Positions 1-9,312 are shown, counted from the first letter of the stretch. The stretch: 64,000 nt of DNA from Globisporangium splendens (GCA_006386115.1 VFIW01000029.1:186001-250000), one strand, 5' to 3'. Notes: generated from the sequence alone by a model not told the origin. Made by a program: numbers and translations.

Positions 1-154
1 CATATGTATCAAGCACTGAGCCGTCCCTCTGGCTGCTCAATCTCCAATAATCCTACAACAAGGTGCATTTTCTCTACTCAATCTGTTTTTCAATTCTCAA
101 AAGGGTTATGAGCCCAAAGCCGCTGTTGATTGCAACAAGAGATTGATCCGAGAA
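1..154 (+). mobile_element. Upstream part of a Ty1/Copia-like element (LTR end and leader, cut by window edge)
   Basis: This stretch directly precedes the start codons of a Copia-type gag at 155. Around 107-125 lies a run resembling a tRNA primer-binding site (ttatgagccc), so the left part is probably the end of a 5' LTR that begins outside the window. No coding frame is visible. The assignment is inferred from position only. Confidence 0.35.
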
Positions 155-252
155 ATGATGACATCGCCGTGCAGGAAGTTTGAGCTATCCAGCAAGGGGA
201 CGCCCTTAAATTGGAATGGCGAGAACTGGCCGTATTACAAGGCGATGATATT

Positions 253-911
253 TGTAACGGGAATGCCCGTTACACGGCGTACACGTGCGTTGAGGAAGCG
301 CAGGTGAGAGGAAGGGCACAGCGTTACCGCTGTGTCCAAAAGAAGGAAAGGATTTTGATTTTGATTTTGAAAGTGAGGTATATTTAGGTTCATCGTTGTG
401 ACCTACAATAGCCGATTATTATTGAAGAGGTAGGAATTACAGGGCTGGGTCTTATTGCCCCCCATGGGGTCCCACCGCTACCCCTGATTAGGCCCGAAGA
501 ACTTCGAATTCCGCTCGTTGAAAATCCCGCTCCGAACGGGACTCGAACCCGCAATCAACAGCGTAGAGGTCAGAAGCTTACCCCACTAGAACCGCGCCAC
601 CGGCAAAAGAAGGAAAGGAGCTTTGCGCGATAATGTGCAAAAAGAGAAGTGAATTGAAATCTTAAGGTTTGAAATGCAAATCTGATGGGTTGTTCCTACG
701 GCGTCTTTGATTGGTATAGTCAGGTGTCCAATCCGACTATCATCCAATGAGATTAAACTTTAATAGAAAGTTCTTATTGACTAAAAATGCAACTGGCTCC
801 ATACAGTGTTCATGGGTTAACGGGTGGGTTTGTAGAGAGTGGTGGAACCCGTGTGGGTATGACCCACACTCTTTGTACCCAAAAATCCATGTAACGGGAA
901 GCCCCATTACA
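253..911 (-). mobile_element. Solo LTR of chromovirus family B, itself carrying a SINE
   Basis: It has TG...CA ends (TGTAACGGGA...CCATTACA) and 5-bp near-perfect flanking duplications, atatt (248-252) and atgtt (912-916). Without the inserted SINE and one SINE target duplication it is 392 bp, matching the 393-bp LTR at 56699-57091, which is the 5' LTR of element 2. Element sense is the minus strand. No internal region is attached, so this is a solo LTR left by LTR-LTR recombination. Confidence 0.85.
353..604 (-). mobile_element. tRNA-derived SINE inside the solo LTR
   Basis: A 252-bp insertion is bounded by perfect 15-bp target-site duplications (aaaagaaggaaagga at 338-352 and 605-619). On the minus strand it begins with a tRNA-like head: A-box-like TGGCGCGGTTCTAGTGG (599-583) and a perfect B box GGTTCGAGTCC (549-539). 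It ends in a simple tail of three TTTTGA/TCAAAA units (about 353-371). The T-arm pairs but the acceptor stem does not, so it is a SINE and not a functional tRNA gene. The paralogous LTR at 56699-57091 is an empty site around 56781-56793. Confidence 0.85.
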
Positions 912-2327
912 ATGTTAGCGCTGTTCGGCGAGCAGGAGATTCACGACGTAGCAACCGGGCAGCTAAATGAAGACGCCAGCTGGGATGTGGATCGAAAACG
1001 CAGGTTTGTGCAGTGCCAAGCGAAAGTGTATCGCCTGATCCTGGGATCTCTTTCTGAAGCGCTGGCAAGCCGCTACTTCAACCACACAAATGGCTCGGAA
1101 GTGTGGGAGGACCTCGTGACGCATTATGAGGGCGCGGCGGACACCAAGAGAGTGGCGTTGGAAGCGCGGCGGATCTCAAACCAGTTGAGATCGAGCAAAG
1201 GGAAGCATGGTGATATGGTAGCGCACTTGGCGGCCATGTTTCAGCTCAAGGAGAGACTTGAAGTACTGCAACGTGGAATTGCCGACTACGACTTCGAGTA
1301 CATGCTGTTGGACTCCGTACCTAACATGTCCGAGTACAACGCGATGAAGCAAACCGTTAAGTACGGCGACAAGAAGAGTTCGCCAGAGTATGTCCGCGAC
1401 ATGATACTACTTGCTGAAGCAGAAATGCAGACAAAGGAAGCTGAGGCAAAACAGATGCATCAGGTCAGTCAGCATGGTGGTACACATCAGCATAAAAAGG
1501 GCAAGGTGTCAACGAATGTAGAAAAAGGAGCACATTCGAGGACACAGAAGGCAAAAGGAAATTGCTGTAATTGTGATCAACCTGGTCACGTAGCGAAGAA
1601 TTGCTCGTTGCCAACAAAGAAGGAGATCGCCTCCGCGAATTGCGTGACGCGTAGCACGAAGCACAAACACGATGAGGGCGAATGCAAGCCTCCTGCAGCA
1701 AGCCCAGTGGTGTCAAGTTTAGTTTCGAAAATGCTTGAACCACATCCTGACGCCGCGAAGATGGCGGGGTTTGAGGAAGCGGCAGATTGTGCGCCCGAGA
1801 TATCGAGTTCCTGCTGTGCCGAAGATGATCTGTGGATCGTTTATCCAGGGAGTAATGTGCACATCGCTGGAAACAAACAGTACTTCGTGCATTATAGAGC
1901 CTTTGGTGCAGAAGGGGATGCATCAGGGAAGATCGAATTTGTGAACAGTACGACTGCGAAGCCAGTTGGGATCGGCACAATTGCACTCGTGACACACTGC
2001 GAGCAGAACGAGAATATGTTTCCTGTATTCACGGTGGATAATGTGCTTTATCTTCCAAATGCAACAAATTTGTTCTCACCAGGTCTTGGTCTTCAACAAG
2101 GGTTTGAGTACGACTACGATCGAACTAGAAGAATGAAGAAGATCTACAAGGGTGAATCTGTGATTATCGAGGCGAAGTTCGACGAAGATTTTCAGAGTTG
2201 GCCATTCCGCGCGTTTAACAGTTTCCTCTCAAGTACCAAGAAGGATGGACATAAGGAACACTTCGTGAACTACACTCGAGCATATGGTGCAGCCGACTTG
2301 CAAACCTGGCACTTCCGTTTGGCCCAC

Positions 2328-2975
2328 TGTATGAGGGCGCTATTAACAAACAGTCCCTCAAACACGGCACACACGCTTGTGCCAGAGGAAGCGATCTCCC
2401 GACTTGGAGGGAGGAAGAAGACTTGAGTACTGGAGGAAAATTGCAACTGAATTGAAAAGGTTATGGTTCCTGTCGCTACTTACAAATGAACCCCAAGGGA
2501 TCCTACACGTTTTATAACTAAAACCTAAACATACACAATAAAACCTATGAATCTGATATATAAAACCTTGGGTACACTGAGGTTGAACCTACGGGATCTT
2601 CGAGAAGCTTGAACTTCAAGTCTTGTTTAAAATCCCTGCAAAGTGATTGGCTCGCGCCACTCACTTCAGGTGGCAGAGACACGTCGGTCTCGTCGCCAGT
2701 CCAGTTTCCCAAGCAGGAACCATCACTCAGTACTTGATTAGTACATGGATGTTATTACTCTGTACTGATTAGTACATGAGAACAACATTCTGCACTGATC
2801 AGTACAGAGAACACTCGTGACGTCATCGAATGACGTCACACGTGCATGTGGGGACTGTATTACCGTAATCCCTTTGTTATTTGTGTCTCCACAATGCACG
2901 CTGAAGGTGGTGTGTGCCACACTAGATCTGGGAACAGATCCACCTTCATGTAATGGCTGGTTATGGCCCATTACA
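2328..2975 (-). repeat. 3' LTR of element 1 (family A, subfamily A1)
   Basis: On the plus strand this 648-bp LTR reads TGTATGAGGG...GGCCCATTACA. The same subfamily occurs at 49523-50170 and, inverted, at 53046-53695. The U3 (plus-strand right half) holds three imperfect palindromes built on GTACTGATTAGTAC (2728-2747, 2761-2776, 2791-2807) and two TGACGTCA sites (2818-2825, 2831-2838). A TATA-like run (TTTATATAT on the minus strand) lies at about 2558-2567. Confidence 0.85.
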
Positions 2976-2990
2976 TCATCCCCTCCTTAA
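2976..2990 (-). other. Polypurine tract of element 1
   Basis: On the minus strand TTAAGGAGGGGATGA lies immediately before the TGTAATGG start of the 3' LTR. This is the position and composition expected of the plus-strand primer of an LTR retrotransposon. Confidence 0.7.
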
Positions 2991-3051
2991 AGTCACAAGT
3001 ACCTTGCGTACTTTTGCAGACCTTTCGTAGCAGTTCACTTTGCAATTGGCA

Positions 3052-4119
3052 ATGAAGCGACCAAGTGACCAAGTGAACCGTGAAGAACGTCCGTCGTCCA
3101 AGTGACAGCAGACAGCTCCAGAACTCTTCGACATTTCTCCCATTCTGAAGAAGAAGGGGGAGCTCGAGTTCTACAAGGAGCGGTTCTTCAGTTGGCGTCG
3201 GATCAACGATCGTGATGATCCGAACCAACACATCGCAGCCCAGAGAGACTCATGGCGAACATTTGTTCGTCTTGAGAATGAGAACAAGATGGAGCTTCTT
3301 CTTCGTCGTGGCAATGCTCGTGCCGAAAGAAGAACTCCCGCTGACGATGGAGCGAACCGTAGCTCTGGTCGTCGTAGTGTCGCCCCTGGTGGTGCTACAA
3401 GCAGTTCTCATAGCTGCGGACCACGTCGGGAACATCAGACTTCAATGTCTGACGAGGCTCCCACGTGTCCGAGCTCGGTGGATATCCACGCCACCGAACT
3501 CTGTAGAAGCGTTGATGGTTCAACTGCTTCTTTCCTCGACGATGAGTCGGTCGATCTTCATGATCAACAATCGACTCAACCACCCAGCGATGCTCTCCCT
3601 GAGAGTCTAACAACGGGGGTGGGGCTGAACGAGAAAACGATTGAGCGACTCTGGAAGTGGAAGAGTGCTCATCGTGGGCAAATCGAGGCTTTGCAGCAGC
3701 GTTGTTCGAAGCTTGAGGAACGCTGCGAGAGTCTCGAGAACCTTGTCGCCGATCATGAGTCGAAGATCGACGATCTGACAGAAGGTTCTGCCCAGTGTTC
3801 GGCTTTGGAGTCCCGTTTCGAGGAACGGTTCCAACAGGTTCAGGACGAACTTGTTCGACTCCGGAAGAACGAGAAGTCTCGTGAGTTGGCTCACGATCGC
3901 CTTTTGCGCTCTGTGGAAGAGGCAGGTTCGGCTTTTGAGGTACTTCGTGGTGAGTACCATTCTCGCCTTCAAGCGCTGGAGTCGGTGAAGGACCAATCCT
4001 TCGACGTCCTGCAACTCTTGTACGCCGAGAAGAATCTCCAGAGCGATGAGCTGTTTGCTCTTCGCAATCAAGTGGAGAAGCTTCACGATCAGCTCGATCG
4101 TTTGCGGAAGATCTCGTAG
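3052..4119 (+). CDS. Antisense coiled-coil ORF of chromovirus element 1 (one in-frame stop)
   Basis: From ATG 3052 the plus strand is open to 4119 except for one TGA at 3103-3105 (356 codons; the longest uninterrupted ATG-started part is 3289-4119, 276 aa). The N-terminal part (about 3118-3290) is charged and aromatic, with the landmarks SWRTFVRLENENKMELL and RRGNARAERR, and lies beyond the pol stop at 3395. The C-terminal 170 residues (about 3612-4119) form a heptad-type coiled coil rich in E, L, Q, K and R. They lie opposite the pol linker between integrase and chromodomain. In 50 codons from about 3631, third positions are 31/50 G or C in this frame, while the opposing pol third positions are only 18/50. 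That favours this strand as the constrained one. A homologue sits in element 2. Function is unknown. Confidence 0.5.
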
Positions 4120-7100
4120 GATCCGCAGATCCACTTGGAAGGTAAGGCTTCAGTCTACCCACATAAAATGTCGGGTGTAGACGCATGCGTGTAGGTATGT
4201 CTAGCGTGTAGGCATCACCATTGCATTTCACTACCTTGAACGGTCCAATATATCTTGGCAGAAGCTTGGAGCTTCCCAAGTTGGACACTGCATGTTCAGG
4301 CAGGTTCGCCGTGCTAAGTAATACAAGATCATTGATCTTATAAACTTGCTTGTTCTTCCTTCCACTCTTGTCTGCTTGTTCCTTTTGCAGATCCTGAGCC
4401 TTCGCGATTGCGTCTCGAACAAACCTCACAACGGCTTGTCTCCTCACAATAAAGTCATCGACTTGCTGCTCTTCACGACTTGTTAGGTCGTCGAGGGGTT
4501 TCATCGAGTCAAAATTTGCTTTCAACTCGGAAGCAGCATTCAGGTCGTAAGACGACTTCGGCTTGTTTCCATGAGCCGGAGTCCCTCCCCCACTTAAGGT
4601 AGAGACCTCACCCATTATGGAAGCAGGCACTCGAGGGTGAATGCCATAGTTCACATAAAATGGAGAGTGACCTGTCGAGACATGCGTGGAGTTGTTCAAC
4701 GCAAACTCGGCAAGAGGGAGAAACTCACTCCACTCTTTGAAAGACGTTGCGTAGCTGCGCAACACGTCTTCGAGGACACGATTCACTCGCTCTGTTTGAC
4801 CGTCCGTTTCAGGGTGTGCCGCTGTTGACATGGACAACTTGGTGTCCAGAAGTCCGAACAGTGCACGCCAGAACTTGGACGTGAAACGGGTGTCACGGTC
4901 AGACACGATCTCGACTGGTAGTCCGTGCAGACGGAATACGACGTCTACAAAGACCTTGGCAGTCTTTTCCGCAGAGATCTTGTCCGAAACAGGCGCAAGA
5001 TGGACCATCTTACTGAATCGGTCCACAAACACAAGGATGCCATTGTGTCCATGTGTATCACGTGGAAGTCCGAATATGAAATCCATACTCACAGACTTCC
5101 AACTGTCCGATGGGACAGCCAATGAACGAAGTGGTGCCTGCGTGGAACCAGAAGGTTTCACTCGTTGGCAGATCTCGCAAGTCCTCACATACTTGCGCAC
5201 CCACTTGTACATGTGTGGCCAGTAGTAATCCCGGGAAAGACTGAGAAACGTTTTCTCACGTCCGAGATGGCCACCCGAAGGACTGTCATGGTACTCATAC
5301 AAGAGTCGATGACGCAGACCTTCGTCGTTGGGAACAACAACCCTTGCTGTATCCCCTTGTTCAACCGCGTAGTACAACAACCCATTGTGTACTCGGAAGC
5401 GGTGAACTCGCGACCTTGTGCGTGACGGAAGACCTTGCAGTGCTTTGTCCGAAGGGTCCTTGAAGTACTTCAACAAGTCCTGACATGTTTCGTCAGACTT
5501 GTACCCTTCGACGATCTCTTCTCGCACTGTAGTCGCAGCTCGCACCGCGATCGCTTGAACATCTTCACAGAGTCGACACGCTCCGTCCGTGTCTTCACTC
5601 TTGGTCTTCGGATCGTAATCCGGACGTCTTGACAGCGCATCGGCTAAGATGTTCGTCTTGCCTGGCTTGTAGTGTACAACAAAGTTGTACTCTGCAAAGA
5701 AGGAGAACCATCTCGCCATTCTTTGCGACAAATGAGGAGTCTTCACTGCCGTACGCAGAGATGCGTGATCAGTGTAGATAGCAAAGCGCTCCTCGCCAAG
5801 CAGATACACACGGAACTTGACCAAAGAATACTTCATCGCCAGAAGTTCCTTGTCGTGAACTGGGTAGTTCCGTTCTGCGGGTCGGAGTTGTCGTGACTGA
5901 TACGACACAACTCGCTCATGACCCTCATCATCGTGTTGCATCAATGCGCAACCGATGGCATAGTCGCTCGCATCACAGACGACGTGGAACGACTTGTCGT
6001 GGTTTGGCAGAGCCAACACAGGAGCTTCTCGAAGACTCCTCTTGACTTCTTCGAACGCCGTCTGGTGGTCTTTCGACCACTTCCACTCAACGTCTTTCTT
6101 CAAGAGCTGTGTGAGGGGTTGCGCCAACGCTGCATAATTGCGCGTGTACTTGTGCAAGTAGTTGGCTAGACCCAACCATTGTCGTAGCTGTTTGACGTTC
6201 TGAGGCACTGGCCAATCGTCAATAGCTTTGACCTTCTCCGGATCGACTCGAACACCGCTCTTGCCCACAAAACAACCGAGAACAGGGATCTCGGGGGCGA
6301 AGAACATGCACTTCTTCAAGTTCGCGTAGAGTTTGTTCTCACGCATGACCTGGAAAACTTGACGAAGATGATCGAGATGAACATCGACATCAGACTTCCC
6401 ATTCGTGGCCTTACTATGAACGAAAATATCGTCAAAGTAACTTGGTGCAAATGTTCGCAGAGGACGAAGAACGTTCGTGACCATTCGATTGAAGGTCGCA
6501 GGAGCATTCTTCAGTCCCTGTGGCATCACTAACCATTCCCACAGCATACCACTCGGGGTACTCACTGCGGTTAGTGGGACATCGTCTTCGCGCATTCGAA
6601 TCTGATAGAACCCATCTTTCAGATCGATAGCACTAAAGACGGTGCTGCCAACCATTCCATCAAGGATCATGTCCTTGCGTGGAACCGGAGTCTGGGCTGG
6701 AATTGTCGCGTCGTTCAGCTTGTTGAAAGCATGAACAATGCGCCAACCTCCAGTTGCCTTCTTCACACAGAAAGTGGGGCTGCAATGCGGAGACTTGCTC
6801 TCTCGCACATGACCAGCATTAGCACGTTGTGCAAAGAACTCGTCGATTGCCTCGACTTGTTCCTTTGGCAACGGCCACTGTCTTGTGATGCAGTACTTCG
6901 TGCCAGGAAGTACATCAATCTCGTGACGAATGCCTCTATCGAATGGCAATTCGTCCGGCACCTTGTCAGGGAAAATGTCTTCATATTCCCTGGCAAGCGC
7001 ATACACGGGGTTCTTCTTGAGGGCGTCCCACGACTGCTCCTCGAACCTTTCCTTCCGTGTCTTTTCGTCCAACACATCTGCATCCGCACTTGATGCTGTG

Positions 7101-7372
7101 TTGACGAAGCCTTCGTCGACCATTTCGACGATCACACACACTTGCGCAATGTCGCCTCTCGCTAGGCTGCGCTCCAGTGTCTTCTTGCTCATCGATGGCA
7201 AGGAAATCAACTCTTCGACTGAACTTGGAGGATTTTCAATCTTCACGTGACGGATTACATCCACGTCACCTCCTTCATTGTAGACCGCGATATTCGCAAA
7301 CTCGCTTGGAATGTCTTGTGCTTGGACACTCCCTTCGTCATCACCACTTGTACCTTGATCAGGGGTACTCAA
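3395..7372 (-). CDS. Pol polyprotein of chromovirus element 1 (RT, RNase H, integrase, chromodomain)
   Basis: The open frame of 1325 codons catalyses reverse transcription and integration of the element. RT spans about residues 150-330, with YFDD at 312-315. RNase H has its first catalytic Asp near 467 (VVCDASDYAIG). Integrase has an HHCC finger (H695, H702, C732, C735) and a DDE core (D764, D825, E861). The GPF/GRL region is near 1042-1075. Residues about 1080-1250 are a low-complexity R/S/P linker, and about 1255-1325 form a chromodomain (FYRVRWRGYPPSSDTWEP), placing it among the chromoviruses. No stop breaks the frame, so it may be recently active. The true upstream frame continues through one TAG to the protease ORF. 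The linker is overlapped antisense by the coiled-coil ORF. Confidence 0.93.
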   Translation of the reverse strand: MSTPDQGTSGDDEGSVQAQDIPSEFANIAVYNEGGDVDVIRHVKIENPPSSVEELISLPSMSKKTLERSLARGDIAQVCVIVEMVDEGFVNTASSADADVLDEKTRKERFEEQSWDALKKNPVYALAREYEDIFPDKVPDELPFDRGIRHEIDVLPGTKYCITRQWPLPKEQVEAIDEFFAQRANAGHVRESKSPHCSPTFCVKKATGGWRIVHAFNKLNDATIPAQTPVPRKDMILDGMVGSTVFSAIDLKDGFYQIRMREDDVPLTAVSTPSGMLWEWLVMPQGLKNAPATFNRMVTNVLRPLRTFAPSYFDDIFVHSKATNGKSDVDVHLDHLRQVFQVMRENKLYANLKKCMFFAPEIPVLGCFVGKSGVRVDPEKVKAIDDWPVPQNVKQLRQWLGLANYLHKYTRNYAALAQPLTQLLKKDVEWKWSKDHQTAFEEVKRSLREAPVLALPNHDKSFHVVCDASDYAIGCALMQHDDEGHERVVSYQSRQLRPAERNYPVHDKELLAMKYSLVKFRVYLLGEERFAIYTDHASLRTAVKTPHLSQRMARWFSFFAEYNFVVHYKPGKTNILADALSRRPDYDPKTKSEDTDGACRLCEDVQAIAVRAATTVREEIVEGYKSDETCQDLLKYFKDPSDKALQGLPSRTRSRVHRFRVHNGLLYYAVEQGDTARVVVPNDEGLRHRLLYEYHDSPSGGHLGREKTFLSLSRDYYWPHMYKWVRKYVRTCEICQRVKPSGSTQAPLRSLAVPSDSWKSVSMDFIFGLPRDTHGHNGILVFVDRFSKMVHLAPVSDKISAEKTAKVFVDVVFRLHGLPVEIVSDRDTRFTSKFWRALFGLLDTKLSMSTAAHPETDGQTERVNRVLEDVLRSYATSFKEWSEFLPLAEFALNNSTHVSTGHSPFYVNYGIHPRVPASIMGEVSTLSGGGTPAHGNKPKSSYDLNAASELKANFDSMKPLDDLTSREEQQVDDFIVRRQAVVRFVRDAIAKAQDLQKEQADKSGRKNKQVYKINDLVLLSTANLPEHAVSNLGSSKLLPRYIGPFKVVKCNGDAYTLDIPTRMRLHPTFYVGRLKPYLPSGSADPTRSSANDRADREASPLDCEEQTAHRSGDSSRRTRVAGRRRIGPSPTPALEGENGTHHEVPQKPNLPLPQSAKGDREPTHETSRSSGVEQVRPEPVGTVPRNGTPKPNTGQNLLSDRRSSTHDRRQGSRDSRSVPQASNNAAAKPRFAHDEHSSTSRVAQSFSRSAPPPLLDSQGEHRWVVESIVDHEDRPTHRRGKKQLNHQRFYRVRWRGYPPSSDTWEPRQTLKSDVPDVVRSYENCL

Positions 7373-7507
7373 AACTCTTGGCGAAAAACTTCTCTTGCTG
7401 GTCTTCTTCTTGTCTTGTTGGGAAGGGTGTCTGTTCCTCTTCCATTCACTCTTGTCAACGCCATCGCGAACCTTCTCGTCGTCGATGGCAAAGGAGACAG
7501 TCTTTTT

Positions 7508-8323
7508 CTAGCGCCTGACTGCTCCACCTCCGTTCGTCTTCTTCAAAATGGGTACCACTTGTGAACATGGGGGGCCATCGCACACCGCAATATCACAAGG
7601 GCCATCTGGGATCTCTTCCACAGATGTATACACCCATACTACTTCATCCGTTGTTGTGCAGCACAAGTCAACATCTCGTGACTTGTCAACGGAGATCTTC
7701 ATATTCATCCAGTCAATGCTAGGTTGGTAACGCTTCAACCGCGGCATTCCCAGGATGATGTCAAACTTGTCATCGAGGTCGAGTAAAATGAACTCGTCTT
7801 CACCTCGGAAATCTTCACACTTGATTGCCAAGCGCACCACGCGCTTCGGCATCTTCACAGTTGACCCATTTGCCAACCGGACAATCATTGCCTTCTCTTC
7901 ATTCGCATCAGACACGAAGACACCATGCCTGACGATCACTTCATTTCGAACAAAGTTGCTCGACGCACCAGTGTCAACCAAAGCTCGTAGAGGCGTTGCA
8001 ATACCGTCTACATGAACTTTGTGAACGATCAAACTTGACGTTTGACTGACACTCTTCTCACTCATAGTGGAAACTGCATGTGCTTGATGCGCATAGGGGC
8101 CAGAGTCCTGTGTCTCCACAACGTCCACAGTCCTCTTTTCCGGGCCAGTAGGAGGCCCCTCCCCTACTGTCCATTCCCGTTTGTTGGCCCAGGTGACCGC
8201 TCGAACCGACGACCGTAAGAACGATCGTGGTTGTTCGAACGAGCACCCTGTGTCGTTTGCCGACCCGGCAAAGACACCTTGCAGTTCCGAGCAATGTGAC
8301 CCGGCTTCCCGCAATGGAAACAC
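7508..8323 (-). CDS. Retropepsin-like protease region of element 1
   Basis: The aspartic protease active site DTGASSNF is preceded by LRALV, and the second conserved segment is IILGMPRL (about 7740). This is the PR domain that matures Gag-Pol. The frame is -1 relative to gag, with about 160 nt of overlap (8323-8164), so a -1 frameshift is a plausible mode of expression, although I saw no canonical slippery heptamer. The frame ends at a TAG (7508-7510). The same frame then continues open into pol, so only one stop codon separates PR from RT. Confidence 0.85.
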   Translation of the reverse strand: MFPLREAGSHCSELQGVFAGSANDTGCSFEQPRSFLRSSVRAVTWANKREWTVGEGPPTGPEKRTVDVVETQDSGPYAHQAHAVSTMSEKSVSQTSSLIVHKVHVDGIATPLRALVDTGASSNFVRNEVIVRHGVFVSDANEEKAMIVRLANGSTVKMPKRVVRLAIKCEDFRGEDEFILLDLDDKFDIILGMPRLKRYQPSIDWMNMKISVDKSRDVDLCCTTTDEVVWVYTSVEEIPDGPCDIAVCDGPPCSQVVPILKKTNGGGAVRR

Positions 8324-9291
8324 TTCCCATCGTTGCGAGGACGCTCATTTCCAGGCGTGGAAATGTACGAGATGTCCATGGGCTCGGGACCGTCATGCGC
8401 GACATTTGTCTGCCGCATTGGTCTCGACGCGAACCCATGGAACTTCGCTTGCTTGATGCTGAACTCTTCTTGCATCGCACGTTCGATAGCTTCGTCCAGC
8501 GTCTTGGGGTACTCGCGGAACAATTGGTTCCGAATCGGACCATCGTTCAGACCCGTCATGAACGTCACGACTTGCGTCGGAACGTCAATCGGCTCGTCAA
8601 CGATGCTCGACACCAAGTAGCGAGCACGTTGTGCATACGAGTGAAGGTCGAAACGGCCTTGACGAAGCTTGAGGAACTCGGCGCGTGCACGGAACTCGCT
8701 CTGTGGAGGTTCAAACGCCTTCTTGAGTTCAGTCTTGAAGTGGTCGTAGCTGGGGAAGCAATTTAGATCCACTAAACGCTTGCCATACGCCCAGCTCTTC
8801 GCACGACCCGCAAGGTTGGACATCGCGAACAACACTTGCTGCGAAGGGTCTCGCAGTTGTCTTGCAGCGATGGCTGCATCCAACTCGACGAACCATCGTG
8901 AGAGAGGCTCGTTCTCTCCGCCGCGATACGGAGAGACGTCAAGCTTCAGTGGCACCGTCCTGATTGAGGAAACAGGGGTTGCGACCTGCTTCCGGGAGGA
9001 CATGATCTCGTGGTGCATGAAGCTGACCACCGCACTCTTCTGGTCCTCCGGAGACGCCGATCGAAGCAGACTGACCACGGCAGCCTCTCCGATGACATCT
9101 CGCATGCGCTCAAGCGCCATCCACTCATGAGAAGACAAATGAGGGAAACCCTCAATAGTCAACTCGACAGTTTCCGGTACTGCTGGACCGAGTGGGGTTC
9201 CTGTAGCATCCATGTTCCAAACAAGGATGCTCGCAGGGTCTTCGACAGGAATGCTCGACGTGCTTAAAGCCGCGTCGTCAAACCTCTTCAC
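8164..9291 (-). CDS. Gag of chromovirus element 1
   Basis: This 375-codon ORF has a capsid-like retrotransposon Gag domain (about residues 120-290, with NLAGRAKSWA and FEPPQSEFRARAEFLKLRQG) and one CCHC zinc knuckle (CFHCGKPGHIARNC) near the C-terminus. It lies just downstream of the PBS, as expected. The frame is intact, consistent with a fairly young element. Element 2 holds a broken homologue at 55700-56551. Confidence 0.9.
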   Translation of the reverse strand: MKRFDDAALSTSSIPVEDPASILVWNMDATGTPLGPAVPETVELTIEGFPHLSSHEWMALERMRDVIGEAAVVSLLRSASPEDQKSAVVSFMHHEIMSSRKQVATPVSSIRTVPLKLDVSPYRGGENEPLSRWFVELDAAIAARQLRDPSQQVLFAMSNLAGRAKSWAYGKRLVDLNCFPSYDHFKTELKKAFEPPQSEFRARAEFLKLRQGRFDLHSYAQRARYLVSSIVDEPIDVPTQVVTFMTGLNDGPIRNQLFREYPKTLDEAIERAMQEEFSIKQAKFHGFASRPMRQTNVAHDGPEPMDISYISTPGNERPRNDGKCFHCGKPGHIARNCKVSLPGRQTTQGARSNNHDRSYGRRFERSPGPTNGNGQ

Positions 9292-9312
9292 TTCACTGGG
9301 TCGTTGGAAGGA

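Larger units (their letters stand above)
155..2327 (+). pseudogene. Ty1/Copia gag to GAG-pre-integrase ORF, split by an LTR and truncated
   Basis: The ORF starts at the tandem ATGs 155/158 and reads a Copia-type Gag opening with the LNWNGENWPYYKAM motif. It is interrupted at 253-911 by a solo LTR. Removing that LTR and one copy of its 5-bp target duplication rejoins the frame exactly (KAMI-L-ALFGE). Downstream are a Gag body, a CCHC knuckle (CNCDQPGHVAKNC, about 1567-1605), a degenerate protease site where the expected DSG reads YPG (about 1845), and the GAG-pre-integrase motif WHFRLAH ending at 2327. There the Gypsy LTR begins, and no Copia integrase, RT or RNase H follows. The open frame that starts at 747 inside the LTR is an accidental read-in. 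The element is dead. Confidence 0.75.

Noticed and set aside
530..604. tRNA gene on the minus strand
   Set aside because: A and B boxes and a T-arm are present, but the acceptor stem does not pair, and the segment is the head of a flanked, tailed SINE.
747..911. Start of the Copia ORF at ATG 747
   Set aside because: This ATG lies inside the inserted LTR. The real frame starts at 155/158 and is split by the LTR.
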